In this document: one piece after another, positions 8,904-17,588 of the stretch
How positions within the stretch are numbered: position 1 is the first letter of the stretch
Layout of the letters: the number at the start of each line of letters is the position of its first letter
Assembly: GCA_900545915.1 (NCBI GenBank)
Contig: URAV01000015.1
Location: 1 to 64,000, forward strand
Reading direction: 5' to 3'
DNA: 64,000 nt
Source: an uncultured Porphyromonadaceae bacterium
Lineage (GTDB): Bacteria > Bacteroidota > Bacteroidia > Bacteroidales > Coprobacteraceae
Program-made: the position numbers and the translations under genes
The notes under the pieces: model-generated
The model's input: the letters and a program-made list of their open reading frames with translations, nothing else
What the model was told of the DNA's origin: nothing
Databases searched by the model: none

Positions 8904-9305
8904 CTAAATAAGGAAAATAGAATAAAGAGTAAGATAATAACGTGGTGTACGTAAAAAATTGGGAGGAATATCTTTTATCTCGGTACGTACGGATTCGACA
9001 AATGAAAAATTCCTTTCCCTGTCAGGTAACAGATAACAAAAGAACTGCATAAACGGAATAAAACTCGCACACTCACAAGAATGTTTCATCAGATCTACTT
9101 TATAAACAGTAGCTTCACATCCGTCATCTCCACAAAAATTATCTGATAAAAAGTTCGTATCGCGGCATTTTTCACAACCGGTAACACAACATTTCTGTTC
9201 AGTCTCACACCCCGAACAGCAATAGTGCATAACAGAGATCCCTACTCCCGCAAAAACGATCAGCAGAGATAATGAAATAGCCAATATGTAACGAAAACTT
9301 CTCAT
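8904..9305 (-). CDS. Cys-rich HYC_CC_PP-like family protein
   Basis: A 133-residue protein with one N-terminal membrane segment or signal (MRSFRYILAISLSLLIVFAG). Dense cysteine motifs follow: HYCCSGC, KCCVTGCEKC, CGDDGC and CEC. The HYC, CC and later Pro-Pro (IPPNF) elements match my memory of the Bacteroidota HYC_CC_PP family, found next to metal transport genes. It probably binds a thiophilic metal in the periplasm or at the membrane. The start at 9305 is favoured because a -7-like TATTTTTG lies only about 10 bases upstream, which rules out the longer frame. It is upstream of, and on the same strand as, the TonB receptor and HMA protein. Confidence 0.7.
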   Translation of the reverse strand: MRSFRYILAISLSLLIVFAGVGISVMHYCCSGCETEQKCCVTGCEKCRDTNFLSDNFCGDDGCEATVYKVDLMKHSCECASFIPFMQFFCYLLPDRERNFSFVESVRTEIKDIPPNFLRTPRYYLTLYSIFLI

Positions 9306-9314
9306 AGTACGTTG

Positions 9315-9322
9315 CAAAAATA
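9315..9322 (-). promoter_or_regulatory. -7-like element of the metal locus
   Basis: On the minus strand TATTTTTG matches TAnnTTTG. It lies so close to the downstream ATG (9305) that the leader would be only a few bases. No good -33 box was seen. Confidence 0.35.
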
Positions 9323-9457
9323 AAAAGATTCGTCCATTACGACCATTTAATTTTCCCTTTTTATCTATTACATTTATTAAATACAATAGATAAACATCTA
9401 ATATACAAGTATTTAAACACTTAAAAAATTTACTATTCTACTTCCTTGAAATAACAA

Positions 9458-10228
9458 TCATTCTGCAGTTTCGGACAAAAAATGCTCCAAGTCCTTACCA
9501 GAAAGGCGCAAATGCAGTTTACCATTACGTGCAACCGAAATATTTCCGGTTTCTTCTGATACGATAACCGCCGTAGCATCCGACTCTTGAGTAATACCCA
9601 ATGCCGAACGATGCCTTAGTCCCAAAGATTTAGGAATATCGTTATTATGAGACACAGGCAATATACAAGCAGCCGCCACAATACGGTTATCCGCTATAAT
9701 CATAGCTCCGTCATGCAAAGGACTGTTCTTAAAGAAAATATTTTCTATAAGACGAGAATTGACATCGGCATTTATAATATCTCCCGTTTGCTCATAAGCA
9801 GTAAGTGCCATATCTTTTTGTATCACAATAAGAGCTCCGGTTTTGGTTTTAGACATATTCATACACGCATACACCAATGGCATAATATAAGACTGCTGAT
9901 CTGCATTTTTCTCTTTACTGGGAAGAAACAACCTGAAAAAGAAACGCCATCGTTTATGAGATCCCAATTCGACAAGAAAACGACGGATTTCATCCTGAAA
10001 CAAAATAACTAAAATCAAGACCCCGACACTTACCAGCTTATCCATTATCGCCCCGAGCAAACGCATATCCAAAATCCGAGTAACAACGACCCAAACTCCG
10101 ATAAAGGCCATAACACCGGCAAAAATATTGATCGTGCCGGAATCTTTCATCATCTTGTAGATATTATAAAGCAACAAACCGACAAGTAAAATATCTAAAG
10201 CATCTTTTATCCCGAAATGAACAAACAT
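9458..10228 (-). CDS. cdaA: Diadenylate cyclase CdaA (c-di-AMP synthase)
   Basis: Membrane enzyme that makes the second messenger c-di-AMP from two ATP, important for osmotic and cell-wall homeostasis. The 256 residues comprise three N-terminal membrane helices (about 10-26, 33-50, 64-77) and a DAC domain with both catalytic motifs, DGA at 173-175 and RHR at 205-207. It follows folP by 3 bases and is surely co-transcribed with it, an order common in Bacteroidota. No CdaR-type regulator gene is adjacent. Confidence 0.95.
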   Translation of the reverse strand: MFVHFGIKDALDILLVGLLLYNIYKMMKDSGTINIFAGVMAFIGVWVVVTRILDMRLLGAIMDKLVSVGVLILVILFQDEIRRFLVELGSHKRWRFFFRLFLPSKEKNADQQSYIMPLVYACMNMSKTKTGALIVIQKDMALTAYEQTGDIINADVNSRLIENIFFKNSPLHDGAMIIADNRIVAAACILPVSHNNDIPKSLGLRHRSALGITQESDATAVIVSEETGNISVARNGKLHLRLSGKDLEHFLSETAE

Positions 10229-10231
10229 AAA

Positions 10232-11092
10232 TTATCTTGCTGTTAAAGTTTTTGTAACGATCTTTACTGTTTCCACAGCTTCTCTGACATCATGCACACG
10301 CAATATATCCGCACCGCCCAACAATGCAAGGGTATTCAGAACAGTCGTACCGTTCAGACTCTCTTCCGGAGATGTTCCTAACAATTTATAGATCATAGAT
10401 TTCCTGGATATTCCCGCCAAAACAGGTAATCCCAATGTCCGAAACTCAGACAATCCATTCATCAATGAATAATTATCGTCTAATGTTTTACTAAATCCGA
10501 AACCGGGATCTATGATAATATCATTCACACCCATCAACCGGAGTTTCTCTGTCTTCTTAGAAAAATACATCAACAAATCGGCAACAATATCATCATAATT
10601 CGTATAATCCTGCATAGTTTGAGGAGTTCCGCGCATGTGCATCAAAATATATGGAACTCTGAGAACAGCAACAGTTTCAAACATCTTATCATCTAATTCT
10701 CCCCCCGATATATCATTAATCATCGACACCCCGAATTCTTCTACGCAACGACGGGCTATCCCTGCACGAAAAGTATCTACCGAAATATAAACATCCGGAT
10801 ATATTGCCCGAATTGCTGAAAGCGCATGAGATAAACGATTCATCTCTTCCTCTTCCGGTATATTCTCTGCCTGAGAACGAGAAGAGTAAGCCCCTATATC
10901 GATAATCGCGCCACCTTGCTCAACAATCTCTCTCGCCCGCGATATTACGGCAGCTTCGGTCTTACAACGACTTTCGGCATAAAAAGAATCGGGAGTAACA
11001 TTTAATATACCCATTACCAAAGGCGGAGTCAAAGCCACCATATCTCCGTTCAGGTTTATAGTAAATGCAGGTTTATTGCAGGCAACATTCAT
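10232..11092 (-). CDS. folP: Dihydropteroate synthase
   Basis: A 286-residue TIM-barrel enzyme of folate synthesis. It condenses 6-hydroxymethyl-dihydropterin pyrophosphate with p-aminobenzoate and is the target of sulfonamides. Pterin-binding signatures are clear: GILNVTPDSF near the N-terminus, IDIGAYSSR, SVDTF, NDISGG and DPGFGFSKT. It is complete and heads the folP-cdaA pair. Confidence 0.97.
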   Translation of the reverse strand: MNVACNKPAFTINLNGDMVALTPPLVMGILNVTPDSFYAESRCKTEAAVISRAREIVEQGGAIIDIGAYSSRSQAENIPEEEEMNRLSHALSAIRAIYPDVYISVDTFRAGIARRCVEEFGVSMINDISGGELDDKMFETVAVLRVPYILMHMRGTPQTMQDYTNYDDIVADLLMYFSKKTEKLRLMGVNDIIIDPGFGFSKTLDDNYSLMNGLSEFRTLGLPVLAGISRKSMIYKLLGTSPEESLNGTTVLNTLALLGGADILRVHDVREAVETVKIVTKTLTAR

Positions 11093-11251
11093 AAACGGTC
11101 TTTTTATTTACAACAAACGAAGATAGACCTTTTTATTTAAAAAGCCTATCCGATATAATGTATATTTTCATACAAATTACAAAAAAGGCTTCCTTCATAA
11201 TCCGAAATTCTAACTATTTGCATATTTACGTAAACCCCAAAACATCACCGT

Positions 11252-11587
11252 TCAATTCCCGGAATCCCGATTTTGTCCGGTACTTTCTAAAGATTCCCGC
11301 TCAACCGGAGCAAACGATTGTTCTCGAGGACGATATATAGGAGTCGATTTCTTTCTACCGGAATTTTTCTTACGCCGAACAGTATCCTTCTTAATTGAAA
11401 TTTGCTTTTCAAAATCAGAGATTTCGGTTTCAAACTGCTTGAAATCAGAAACCTCCGGCTCAGCTTGTCTCGTTGTACCATAAAAACGCACGACAAGAAG
11501 TATCACAATGCAACATAGTAATAAAATTACTGCAAAGCGTTCTCCACGACTGAAATTCCAAAAACGATATTTTTCAGATTCTTTCAT
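11252..11587 (-). CDS. ComEA-like N-terminal fragment, unknown function
   Basis: A 111-residue protein with a short cytoplasmic start (YRFWNFSRGERFAVILLL), one membrane helix at about 18-34 and a basic, Ser/Pro-rich tail. The start resembles Bacteroidota ComEA-type helix-hairpin-helix proteins, but the DNA-binding HhH repeats are absent and no coding sequence continues downstream. The ATG immediately follows the stop codon of the upstream symporter gene, so translation is probably coupled. It may be a truncated remnant or a small membrane protein in its own right. The resemblance is my reading only. Confidence 0.55.
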   Translation of the reverse strand: MKESEKYRFWNFSRGERFAVILLLCCIVILLVVRFYGTTRQAEPEVSDFKQFETEISDFEKQISIKKDTVRRKKNSGRKKSTPIYRPREQSFAPVERESLESTGQNRDSGN

Positions 11588-12931
11588 CTAAAATAATCCG
11601 AGTCCGGACAGAAAAATTAAAAATATAGCTACAGGTGCGACAAAACGCATACAAAACATTAAGATACTAAAATACCAGACACGAGAAACCCCATGATTAC
11701 TCAATTCTTCTTTTATAAATTGCCGATCGAGCTTCCATCCGACAAATATAGAAATAAGCATTCCTCCTGCAGGCAACAATATATTCGAAGCTAAAAAGTC
11801 GCAAAAATCAAATATGGAAAAACCGAAAATGTGAAAATCACTCAATGGACCGAATGATAATGAACAAAGAGTACTCATCACCAAACAGATGAAAATAAGA
11901 ATTTGTGATGCCCGACGACGTGTAAAATGAAATTCTTCATGCAAAAAAGCAATAGCGACTTCACACAACGAAATGGTAGAAGTCAAAGCTGCAACCGTAA
12001 TAAGCACGAAGAACAATATAGACCAGATATAAGCACCCGGTATTTGCTGAAATACATTCGGCAGTGTAATGAAAATCAACTCCGGACCTTGTGAAGGACT
12101 TATTCCAAAAGAAAAAACCGCCGGAAAAATAATAACTCCGGCCAATACAGCGACAAAAGTATCCAAAGAAGCCACCGTAATCGCCGTTTTAGGTAGCGAA
12201 GTTTTATCGGAAAAATATGAAGCATACGTTATCAGTGTACCCATTCCTAAACTCAATGAAAAAAACGCCTGCCCCATAGCCCGCAACACCACGCCTGAAT
12301 CTATTTTAGAAAAATCAGGATGAAACAAAAAAGAAAGCCCTTCCTTTGCACCGGACAAGAAAAGCGACCGTATGCAAAAAGCTATCAATATTACAAACAG
12401 TAAAGGCATCAAAACATTAGATGCACGCTCTATTCCGTCACTAACACCCCTTGAAACAATAAAATAATTCATCCCGAGAAACAGAAATATCCAAAATAAC
12501 GGACGAATAGGCGATGCCGTAAATTCAGTAAAAGCAGTAGCAAAATATTCGGGATTTTTCTGACTCATTCCGAAAGTAGCCGCCTGATAAACATAATCTA
12601 ATGTCCATCCGGCAATCACAGAATAAAATCCCATAATAAACACCGGAGCAAATACTCCCATATATCCGATAATATTCCAATGTGTTCCGGGAGCTAATTT
12701 CAAAAACGAACGATTTACATTTGCCTTGGCACTACGTCCTACGACAAACTCGGCAAGCATGACGGGTAATCCCAAAAACAATACACAAAGAATATATACC
12801 AGCAGAAATGCCGCCCCTCCGTTTTGTCCGGTTTCATAAGGAAACCTCCAAATATTTCCCAATCCGACAGAAGATCCCACAGTAGCGGCAATAACCCCCA
12901 GTTTCGTCACAAATGTTGCCCGTTTTGCCAT
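11588..12931 (-). CDS. Sodium-dependent transporter (SNF/NSS family)
   Basis: A 447-residue LeuT-fold membrane protein of the neurotransmitter:sodium symporter family, predicted to import amino acids or related solutes with Na+. Helix 1 carries the diagnostic unwound motif SSVGLGNIWRFPY. About eleven hydrophobic helices follow, the usual number for bacterial members. I prefer the ATG at 12931 (MAKRATFVTK) over a TTG nine bases earlier. The substrate cannot be read from sequence. It is followed without a gap by the ComEA-like small gene. Confidence 0.92.
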   Translation of the reverse strand: MAKRATFVTKLGVIAATVGSSVGLGNIWRFPYETGQNGGAAFLLVYILCVLFLGLPVMLAEFVVGRSAKANVNRSFLKLAPGTHWNIIGYMGVFAPVFIMGFYSVIAGWTLDYVYQAATFGMSQKNPEYFATAFTEFTASPIRPLFWIFLFLGMNYFIVSRGVSDGIERASNVLMPLLFVILIAFCIRSLFLSGAKEGLSFLFHPDFSKIDSGVVLRAMGQAFFSLSLGMGTLITYASYFSDKTSLPKTAITVASLDTFVAVLAGVIIFPAVFSFGISPSQGPELIFITLPNVFQQIPGAYIWSILFFVLITVAALTSTISLCEVAIAFLHEEFHFTRRRASQILIFICLVMSTLCSLSFGPLSDFHIFGFSIFDFCDFLASNILLPAGGMLISIFVGWKLDRQFIKEELSNHGVSRVWYFSILMFCMRFVAPVAIFLIFLSGLGLF

Positions 12932-13298
12932 AAACTCCAAGTTTAAATTACATTTAATACAAAAATAACATTTATATATCTTTTTATCACATTTAACCCC
13001 ACAAAAATTAATTCTTGCAACAAATCAGAATAAATAAGAAGCAAAAAAGAATCTAAAGTGCGTAAAAAATAAAATCCTACATACAAAATATAGTATCTTT
13101 GTATAATTAGAATTTGTCTAAATTTTACATAGACATTTTTTAAGAATCATTTTCGAGAATGTTTTCTTGTTTTTATAAAGAAAATATCGAGCTATTCAAA
13201 TGAAAACAGGAAAAACAGATCGAAAAAAAACGCAAAGATGCCCAGACTGAATTTCCTTATCGGGAAATTTAAAATGGCTTTTAATCAATATAACAATT
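12932..13298. other. Intergenic region between symporter and VanZ-like gene
   Basis: A divergent spacer of 367 bp with no gene. A -7-like TATCTTTG on the plus strand (13094-13101) could serve the VanZ-like gene. A nearly complete dispersed repeat (13111-13282) lies between that box and the ATG. On the minus strand a TTATTTTTG near the symporter start is a weaker candidate promoter. Confidence 0.6.
13111..13282 (+). repeat. Dispersed intergenic repeat, copy B (near complete)
   Basis: It starts with TTTGTCTAAATTTT and ends with CGGGAAATTTAAAATGGCTTTT. The interior (CGAGAATGTTTTCTTGTTTTTA, then GAAAACAGGAAAAACAGATCG) aligns clearly with copy C at 13790-13930. The two ends are inverted relative to one another. 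It forms the 5' leader of the VanZ-like gene. Confidence 0.75.
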
Positions 13299-13730
13299 AT
13301 GAAAGTAATACGGTTTTTATCGAAGTTCATTCCTACAATACTGGTAGGTATCACTATATTATATCTTTCTCTTTCTCATGTTACCTCTCCATATAATGTT
13401 CCCAACATACAGAATTTAGACAAAATTGTTCATTTTACAATGTATATGGGATTAGTTTCCGTTTTTTGTTTCGATGTGTATCGTTCCAGTTGGCTTTCAC
13501 GCCACGACGGATCTATACTGCTATCGGGATGGATACTTGCCGTTTTATGGGGTGGTTTGATGGAATTATTCCAAAAATACTTTACCGAATACAGAACAGC
13601 CGACTGGTTCGATTTTTTAGCAAACACGGTGGGAGCTTTCGCTGGAATCTTAGTAGGGGTTTTTATTATACGCCCCCTTATTCAACGATACAAAAAGACA
13701 AATCAAAAACAAAAAACCTCTGTTCGATAA
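13299..13730 (+). CDS. VanZ-like family membrane protein
   Basis: A 143-residue protein with about four membrane helices. The VanZ-like signature region is present (LDKIVHFTMYMGL, then MELFQKYFTEYRTADWFDFLANTVGAFAG). VanZ-like proteins occur widely; only some are linked to glycopeptide resistance, and most are of unknown role, so this is not a resistance call. It stands alone, flanked by copies B and C of the dispersed repeat. Confidence 0.85.
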   Translation: MKVIRFLSKFIPTILVGITILYLSLSHVTSPYNVPNIQNLDKIVHFTMYMGLVSVFCFDVYRSSWLSRHDGSILLSGWILAVLWGGLMELFQKYFTEYRTADWFDFLANTVGAFAGILVGVFIIRPLIQRYKKTNQKQKTSVR

Positions 13731-13789
13731 TCAAACTCTCAATCATCCAAAAATATTCTCTACATAATTAATTCTTTGAAGCCTGCCCA

Positions 13790-13930
13790 AGAGCCTGTCT
13801 GAATTTTACTCGGGTCAGGTTTGAGAGTTTCTTTCGAGTATGTTTTTCTGTTTTTACAAGGAGGATAGCGGGCTATCTGACGAGGGAAAACGGGAAAATA
13901 GACCGGAAGAAAACACAAAATTTCCCGATT
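13790..13930 (+). repeat. Dispersed intergenic repeat, copy C
   Basis: The copy begins AGAGCCTGTCTGAATTTTAC, continues with CTCGGGTCAGGTTTGAGAG and CGAGTATGTTTTTCTG, and reaches GGGAAAATAGACCGGAAG. The 3' terminal box is missing: the copy runs into the stop codon of the convergent GT90 gene. Confidence 0.75.
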
Positions 13931-13934
13931 ATTT

Positions 13935-14948
13935 TCAAAATCTTATCGAATTGGTTTCTTCAAAATACTTTTTCAAAACAAATAAAGAAACAAGTTTTTC
14001 TCTTTCCGGATCTTTAAACTGTTCTACATATTCGTGCGCGTGGGCAATGATCTCCTCTGCCTTTTGAGGATGTGTAATATAATAATTAAGCCGCTCTTCC
14101 AAATCCGAAAAATCAGGCTTAATCTCTACATAATGATAATCCGGAATAAGCCTCCCCTCCATAAACCAGGTCTCACATGTGGGTCGGGGCATAACAGCCA
14201 ATGAATTAGACGACATTACCCATTTCAAATTACTTGCAACATCATTTCCCTCCAAAGACAAGATAAATTTATAATCGAGGTGTTGACGTAATGTCATTTT
14301 CTCTACTATCCACTGCTTATTCGGATGCCGACCTTTGATTTCCCCCAAATTGCACATAGGATGTCCCCAATATTTTTCAAGAAACCGATAACGATTCTCT
14401 TTAAACCCATTTGTTCCGGGTAATCCGATCTTTCCACGAAAGACTATCATATCTTTCTTTTCTGCAAAGCTTTTTTCATCTTTGACAAAAATAAAATGGC
14501 GGACTTTATCTAATTTCATAATAACCGAATTCTCATTACCTGCTACAAGAGGCCGGCTTTTAACAATAGACGGAACTTTCGGAACAGAAACCAAATCTCC
14601 CGGACATAACTTCCATTTCAAGTATTGAGGAAACCAACGAGTATATTCGAAAGTATCGAAAAAATAGACTTTTTGTTTACACATCGGTTGCTTCTTCAAA
14701 GGAATAAGTTCATTCTCCCAATCATTATAAATAGTTGATAAATAGCCTTTGTCAAGCTGATTATAATAATTCACGCGCCGCATAATATATTCCTTATCTG
14801 TAAACTCATCTAATTTAGTAAACTCTTTCTTTAAACGAATCCGGAAAAAAAATTTCGGAATTACCAATCTCAAATAATTAATCCCATAATACACAAATTT
14901 GGGATTCTTTCCATTTCGCCATAAATAAGAAAATTTAGAATTTATCAT
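13935..14948 (-). CDS. GT90 (LpsA/CAP10-like) glycosyltransferase
   Basis: A 337-residue predicted glycosyltransferase of the Glyco_transf_90 family, which includes the LPS-modifying LpsA of Gram-negatives and fungal CAP10 xylosyltransferases. The family core is plain in the C-terminal half: KFILSLEGNDVASNLKWVM, then PRPTCETWFMEGRLIPDYHY. It probably adds a sugar to LPS or another surface glycan on the cytoplasmic face, as no signal peptide is seen. I chose the ATG at 14948; a TTG at 14996 in frame would add 16 residues. It stands alone, with a consensus promoter far upstream (15116-15146), which gives a leader of over 100 bases. The acceptor is unknown. Confidence 0.83.
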   Translation of the reverse strand: MINSKFSYLWRNGKNPKFVYYGINYLRLVIPKFFFRIRLKKEFTKLDEFTDKEYIMRRVNYYNQLDKGYLSTIYNDWENELIPLKKQPMCKQKVYFFDTFEYTRWFPQYLKWKLCPGDLVSVPKVPSIVKSRPLVAGNENSVIMKLDKVRHFIFVKDEKSFAEKKDMIVFRGKIGLPGTNGFKENRYRFLEKYWGHPMCNLGEIKGRHPNKQWIVEKMTLRQHLDYKFILSLEGNDVASNLKWVMSSNSLAVMPRPTCETWFMEGRLIPDYHYVEIKPDFSDLEERLNYYITHPQKAEEIIAHAHEYVEQFKDPEREKLVSLFVLKKYFEETNSIRF

Positions 14949-15394
14949 AAAACTCGATTTGGCCTTCAAAAAATATGAATGTGACTCTATCTCCAATTAA
15001 TAATATCAATATGATTCAACAATACGACAGTATCCATTACTCCTCATGACCAGCTGAAACCGTAAAAAATAACTCGGATTTTGGCAAGATAGACCTGCAT
15101 CCCATCTTTTTACAACAAAGATAGAAATTATTTCTACCTTAACAAACATTTATATGCATTAGGTTAATATTGTGTTATTTTGCTATACTAAAGTCCTCTC
15201 AAATTCTGTAAAAGCATTTTTTGAGAATTGTTCCTGAAAGTATTTTTCATTCTGACAAAAAGCGAACAGGTCATGTGATATGCAGAAATGGGGAAATGAT
15301 AGAAATTATATGGCACAAATATTCCAATAATAAAATAAATGCCCAAAATATCTTTTTAATGCTTAACCGACACCCTCGTTATCCCGAACTAACT
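14949..15394. other. Intergenic region between GT90 gene and tRNA-Leu
   Basis: This spacer holds a full consensus minus-strand promoter (15116-15146) for the GT90 gene. Nothing else could be recognised. A 73-codon plus-strand frame with a TTG start runs through the tRNA terminator and is not a credible gene. Confidence 0.6.
15116..15146 (-). promoter_or_regulatory. Consensus promoter upstream of the GT90 gene
   Basis: On the minus strand TTTG (15143-15146), an exact 19-base spacer and TATCTTTG (15116-15123) match the Bacteroidota consensus. Transcription would start near 15109, leaving a long untranslated leader before the GT90 gene. Confidence 0.7.
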
Positions 15395-15431
15395 AAAAAA
15401 CAAAAGCCTGCAGAAAATTCTCTACAGGCTT
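15395..15431 (-). terminator. Terminator of tRNA-Leu
   Basis: An 11-bp stem (15404-15414 with 15421-15431, one mismatch, 6-base loop) is followed on the minus strand by a run of T residues. It starts directly after the tRNA 3' end. Confidence 0.8.
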
Positions 15432-15433
15432 CG

Positions 15434-15515
15434 TGCGGATGAAGGGACTCGAACCCCCACGGCTTTCGCCACTAGATCCTAAGTCTAGCGCGGCTACCAA
15501 TTACGCCACATCCGC
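15434..15515 (-). tRNA. tRNA-Leu (anticodon TAG)
   Basis: The minus strand folds into a full tRNA with acceptor stem GCGGATG/CATCCGC and anticodon arm CTAGA-CTTAGGA-TCTAG, giving anticodon TAG. It has a long class II variable arm (TGGCGAAAGCCGT), as expected for leucine, and a T-arm GGGGGTTCGAGTCCC. The discriminator is A. CCA is not encoded. Confidence 0.97.
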
Positions 15516-15526
15516 GTTTTGCTTTG

Positions 15527-15557
15527 CAAAGGTAATCGAAGTTTACGAATTTGCAAA
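15527..15557 (-). promoter_or_regulatory. Promoter of tRNA-Leu
   Basis: On the minus strand TTTG (15554-15557), an exact 19-base spacer and TACCTTTG (15527-15534) form a perfect Bacteroidota promoter, ending about a dozen bases before the tRNA. Confidence 0.85.
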
Positions 15558-15576
15558 TATTATTCGCTTTTTTTCC

Positions 15577-16593
15577 TCATTCACCCCCTGACATAATCCA
15601 TTCTTTCGCACGTTCTATGATAGCATCTCGATCCGGAGTATCTGCCATATTCACAAAAATATCGGGTGCAATTCCAAATTCAGTATGTTCCTTATTAACA
15701 TTATAAATAGGAGAAGCAGAAAAACGCACCGACCAGCCGTTCGGCAATTCAGAAGACACAGGAAGGCCGCTTCCGCCTCCGGTATAATCCCCTATAATCT
15801 TTACTTGCGGCAATTCTTTCATTACCGATACAAAATTATTCGTCGCACTATAACAACGGCGGTTTGTCAATACAGCAACAGGTTTCAGATAGTGTATCCT
15901 ATCAGAAGGGGCAGTTTCTAACCTGATTTCATGAAAATCGGAGAAAGCATCATGAGCCGGACCGGTCTTATGCCGAATATAGCCGCAAATCCGATCTTCT
16001 GTAATAAAACGAGAAGCTATGCGATTTACTGTCGTCAGTATTCCTCCGCTATTGTCTCTCACATCGATAATAATCCCGTCACAAGATGAAAATGCAGCAA
16101 GTATCTGATCCAAATTACTCTCTCCCACTCCTGAAGAAAAACTCGCATAATATATGTACCCAATATTCGTATTTGCCAGAATACGGTATTTCATACCTCC
16201 GGCTATTTGATAATCGGGCTGCTGCAAATAATATTTATTGACAATCTCTTCATTAAAATTTACCGGATAGTCTTCGAACCATTTCCAATACCGGGCCATA
16301 TCGAACGAAGAGGATAGATTCACATGCCCGTCTTGCAACTCCGCCAACATATCAGCCAATACACCGAACAACTCCTCATCAGTCATATTCTGAGCAATTC
16401 GTGATCGATAACGCTGATGAACTTCATTCCAGTCTATATTTTTATAATCGAAAAAACAATATCTTTCGTCCATAATAGACCACAAGGCCTCAAAATTACC
16501 TTCCGGATTATCTGTAAAATCCGATTCGGGAATACAAGAAGAAAAAAGAAGTGATACCCCGAACAAACAAACCATAAAAATCCGACTAAGCAT
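15577..16593 (-). CDS. S41-family serine peptidase, lipoprotein
   Basis: A 338-residue tail-specific-protease-like enzyme. A lipoprotein signal with lipobox (VSLLFSSC) places it in the envelope. The S41 core is present: a substrate-binding GGI after DVRDNSGG, the nucleophile region NRRCYSATNNF and the distal GDYTGGGSGLP. A PDZ domain is not obvious, as in many Bacteroidota S41 lipoproteins. I start it at the ATG directly before the signal peptide; a longer frame to 16698 adds 35 residues without a sensible signal. It lies downstream of the barrel protein and parC on the same strand. Confidence 0.85.
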   Translation of the reverse strand: MLSRIFMVCLFGVSLLFSSCIPESDFTDNPEGNFEALWSIMDERYCFFDYKNIDWNEVHQRYRSRIAQNMTDEELFGVLADMLAELQDGHVNLSSSFDMARYWKWFEDYPVNFNEEIVNKYYLQQPDYQIAGGMKYRILANTNIGYIYYASFSSGVGESNLDQILAAFSSCDGIIIDVRDNSGGILTTVNRIASRFITEDRICGYIRHKTGPAHDAFSDFHEIRLETAPSDRIHYLKPVAVLTNRRCYSATNNFVSVMKELPQVKIIGDYTGGGSGLPVSSELPNGWSVRFSASPIYNVNKEHTEFGIAPDIFVNMADTPDRDAIIERAKEWIMSGGE

Positions 16594-16707
16594 TTTATAA
16601 ATTTTGTCTTGTAAAAATACATTAGAGAAAAAATATTCCGCCATATCCCGACATCCGAGAATATATTTACATAAAAGTGTCCTTCCTTTAATTATCATAC
16701 TACAATA

Positions 16708-17586
16708 TTAATAAAATGCAGAAATCGAAGAAGCAGCCGACATCACTTTTCTACGCTGACTACGTGTTACAAACTCCGTTGCGATTCCGACAGTAAATAC
16801 ATGTGTGTACATTTTATAAACCAAATGGTTCTGGTGCATAGAACGCAGCCGGTTCTTGTATCCGATGCGCACAGCACTTCTTCCTACCGGAAAATCGACG
16901 GTAAACATATTACTCATATCGAACTGATTATGAAAAGAGCCGAAATGGACAATACCCTTCGCATTCCCGAGACTGAACATCTCATAATATGTTTGTCCGT
17001 ATCCGGGACAAAAAAATGTCCCTATAAAAGGTAAAGACATTGAATAACGGAACGTAATCGGATAACCGGACACTCGCCATGTATAAATAGCCATACCGGA
17101 AACTCCTGCATTGACCGAGGCTTTTGCCGCTGCCGGATTATTAGAATTTCTGAGATTATATATTCCACCGACATTTGTACTCAACTCCCCGCCTCCCAAT
17201 AATTTTAACTTACAAGGCAAACGGAAGATCCGATACAATCCAAAAGAATAATCAAACATACCGGTAATCATTATGCCGTTTCCGGGACGATTCCGAGTAG
17301 TTGAAAAATCAACTTCGAAAAGATGCCGTGCAGCCAATCGCCCAGCACCGAAAGGAGCTACTCTCATTCTTTCGTGCCCGATGCCCACATCAAGACCGCT
17401 ATATCGATTGATCGACAAATAAGTGTCGTAAACCTGATTATTTCCGACAGAGAAATAAGTTGAAGCGACAACCGGACGAACAACTTTCACCGAATCGTTA
17501 TCTCTTTCAACAGCCTGTATGATATTTTTCCCGAATAGGAAAAACATCATTAAAATAAACATGCTTCGGTACTGCCGGATTCCCAT
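16708..17586 (-). CDS. Predicted outer-membrane beta-barrel protein (DUF3316-like)
   Basis: A 292-residue exported protein with an N-terminal signal (MFILMMFFLFGKNIIQA). Repeated amphipathic, aromatic strands follow with no soluble-enzyme motif, typical of a small outer-membrane barrel. The C-terminus ends in Ala-Phe-Tyr. The arrangement behind parC recalls DUF3316 proteins of Bacteroidales, which is a tentative match from memory. It starts 2 bases after the parC stop codon, so the two are translationally coupled despite unrelated roles. Function unknown. Confidence 0.65.
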   Translation of the reverse strand: MGIRQYRSMFILMMFFLFGKNIIQAVERDNDSVKVVRPVVASTYFSVGNNQVYDTYLSINRYSGLDVGIGHERMRVAPFGAGRLAARHLFEVDFSTTRNRPGNGIMITGMFDYSFGLYRIFRLPCKLKLLGGGELSTNVGGIYNLRNSNNPAAAKASVNAGVSGMAIYTWRVSGYPITFRYSMSLPFIGTFFCPGYGQTYYEMFSLGNAKGIVHFGSFHNQFDMSNMFTVDFPVGRSAVRIGYKNRLRSMHQNHLVYKMYTHVFTVGIATEFVTRSQRRKVMSAASSISAFY

Positions 17587-17588
17587 TC

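Noticed and set aside
8985..8997. GTACGTAC string resembling the CGTACG operator core
   Set aside because: It lies inside the Cys-rich protein coding sequence and lacks the flanking AATA/TATT of the paired sites.
13299..13730. VanZ-like gene as a glycopeptide resistance determinant
   Set aside because: No other van genes are present, and most VanZ-like proteins have no resistance role.
15221..15442. Plus-strand 73-codon frame with TTG start upstream of tRNA-Leu
   Set aside because: It runs through the tRNA-Leu terminator hairpin into the tRNA itself, has no family features and no promoter or ribosome site.
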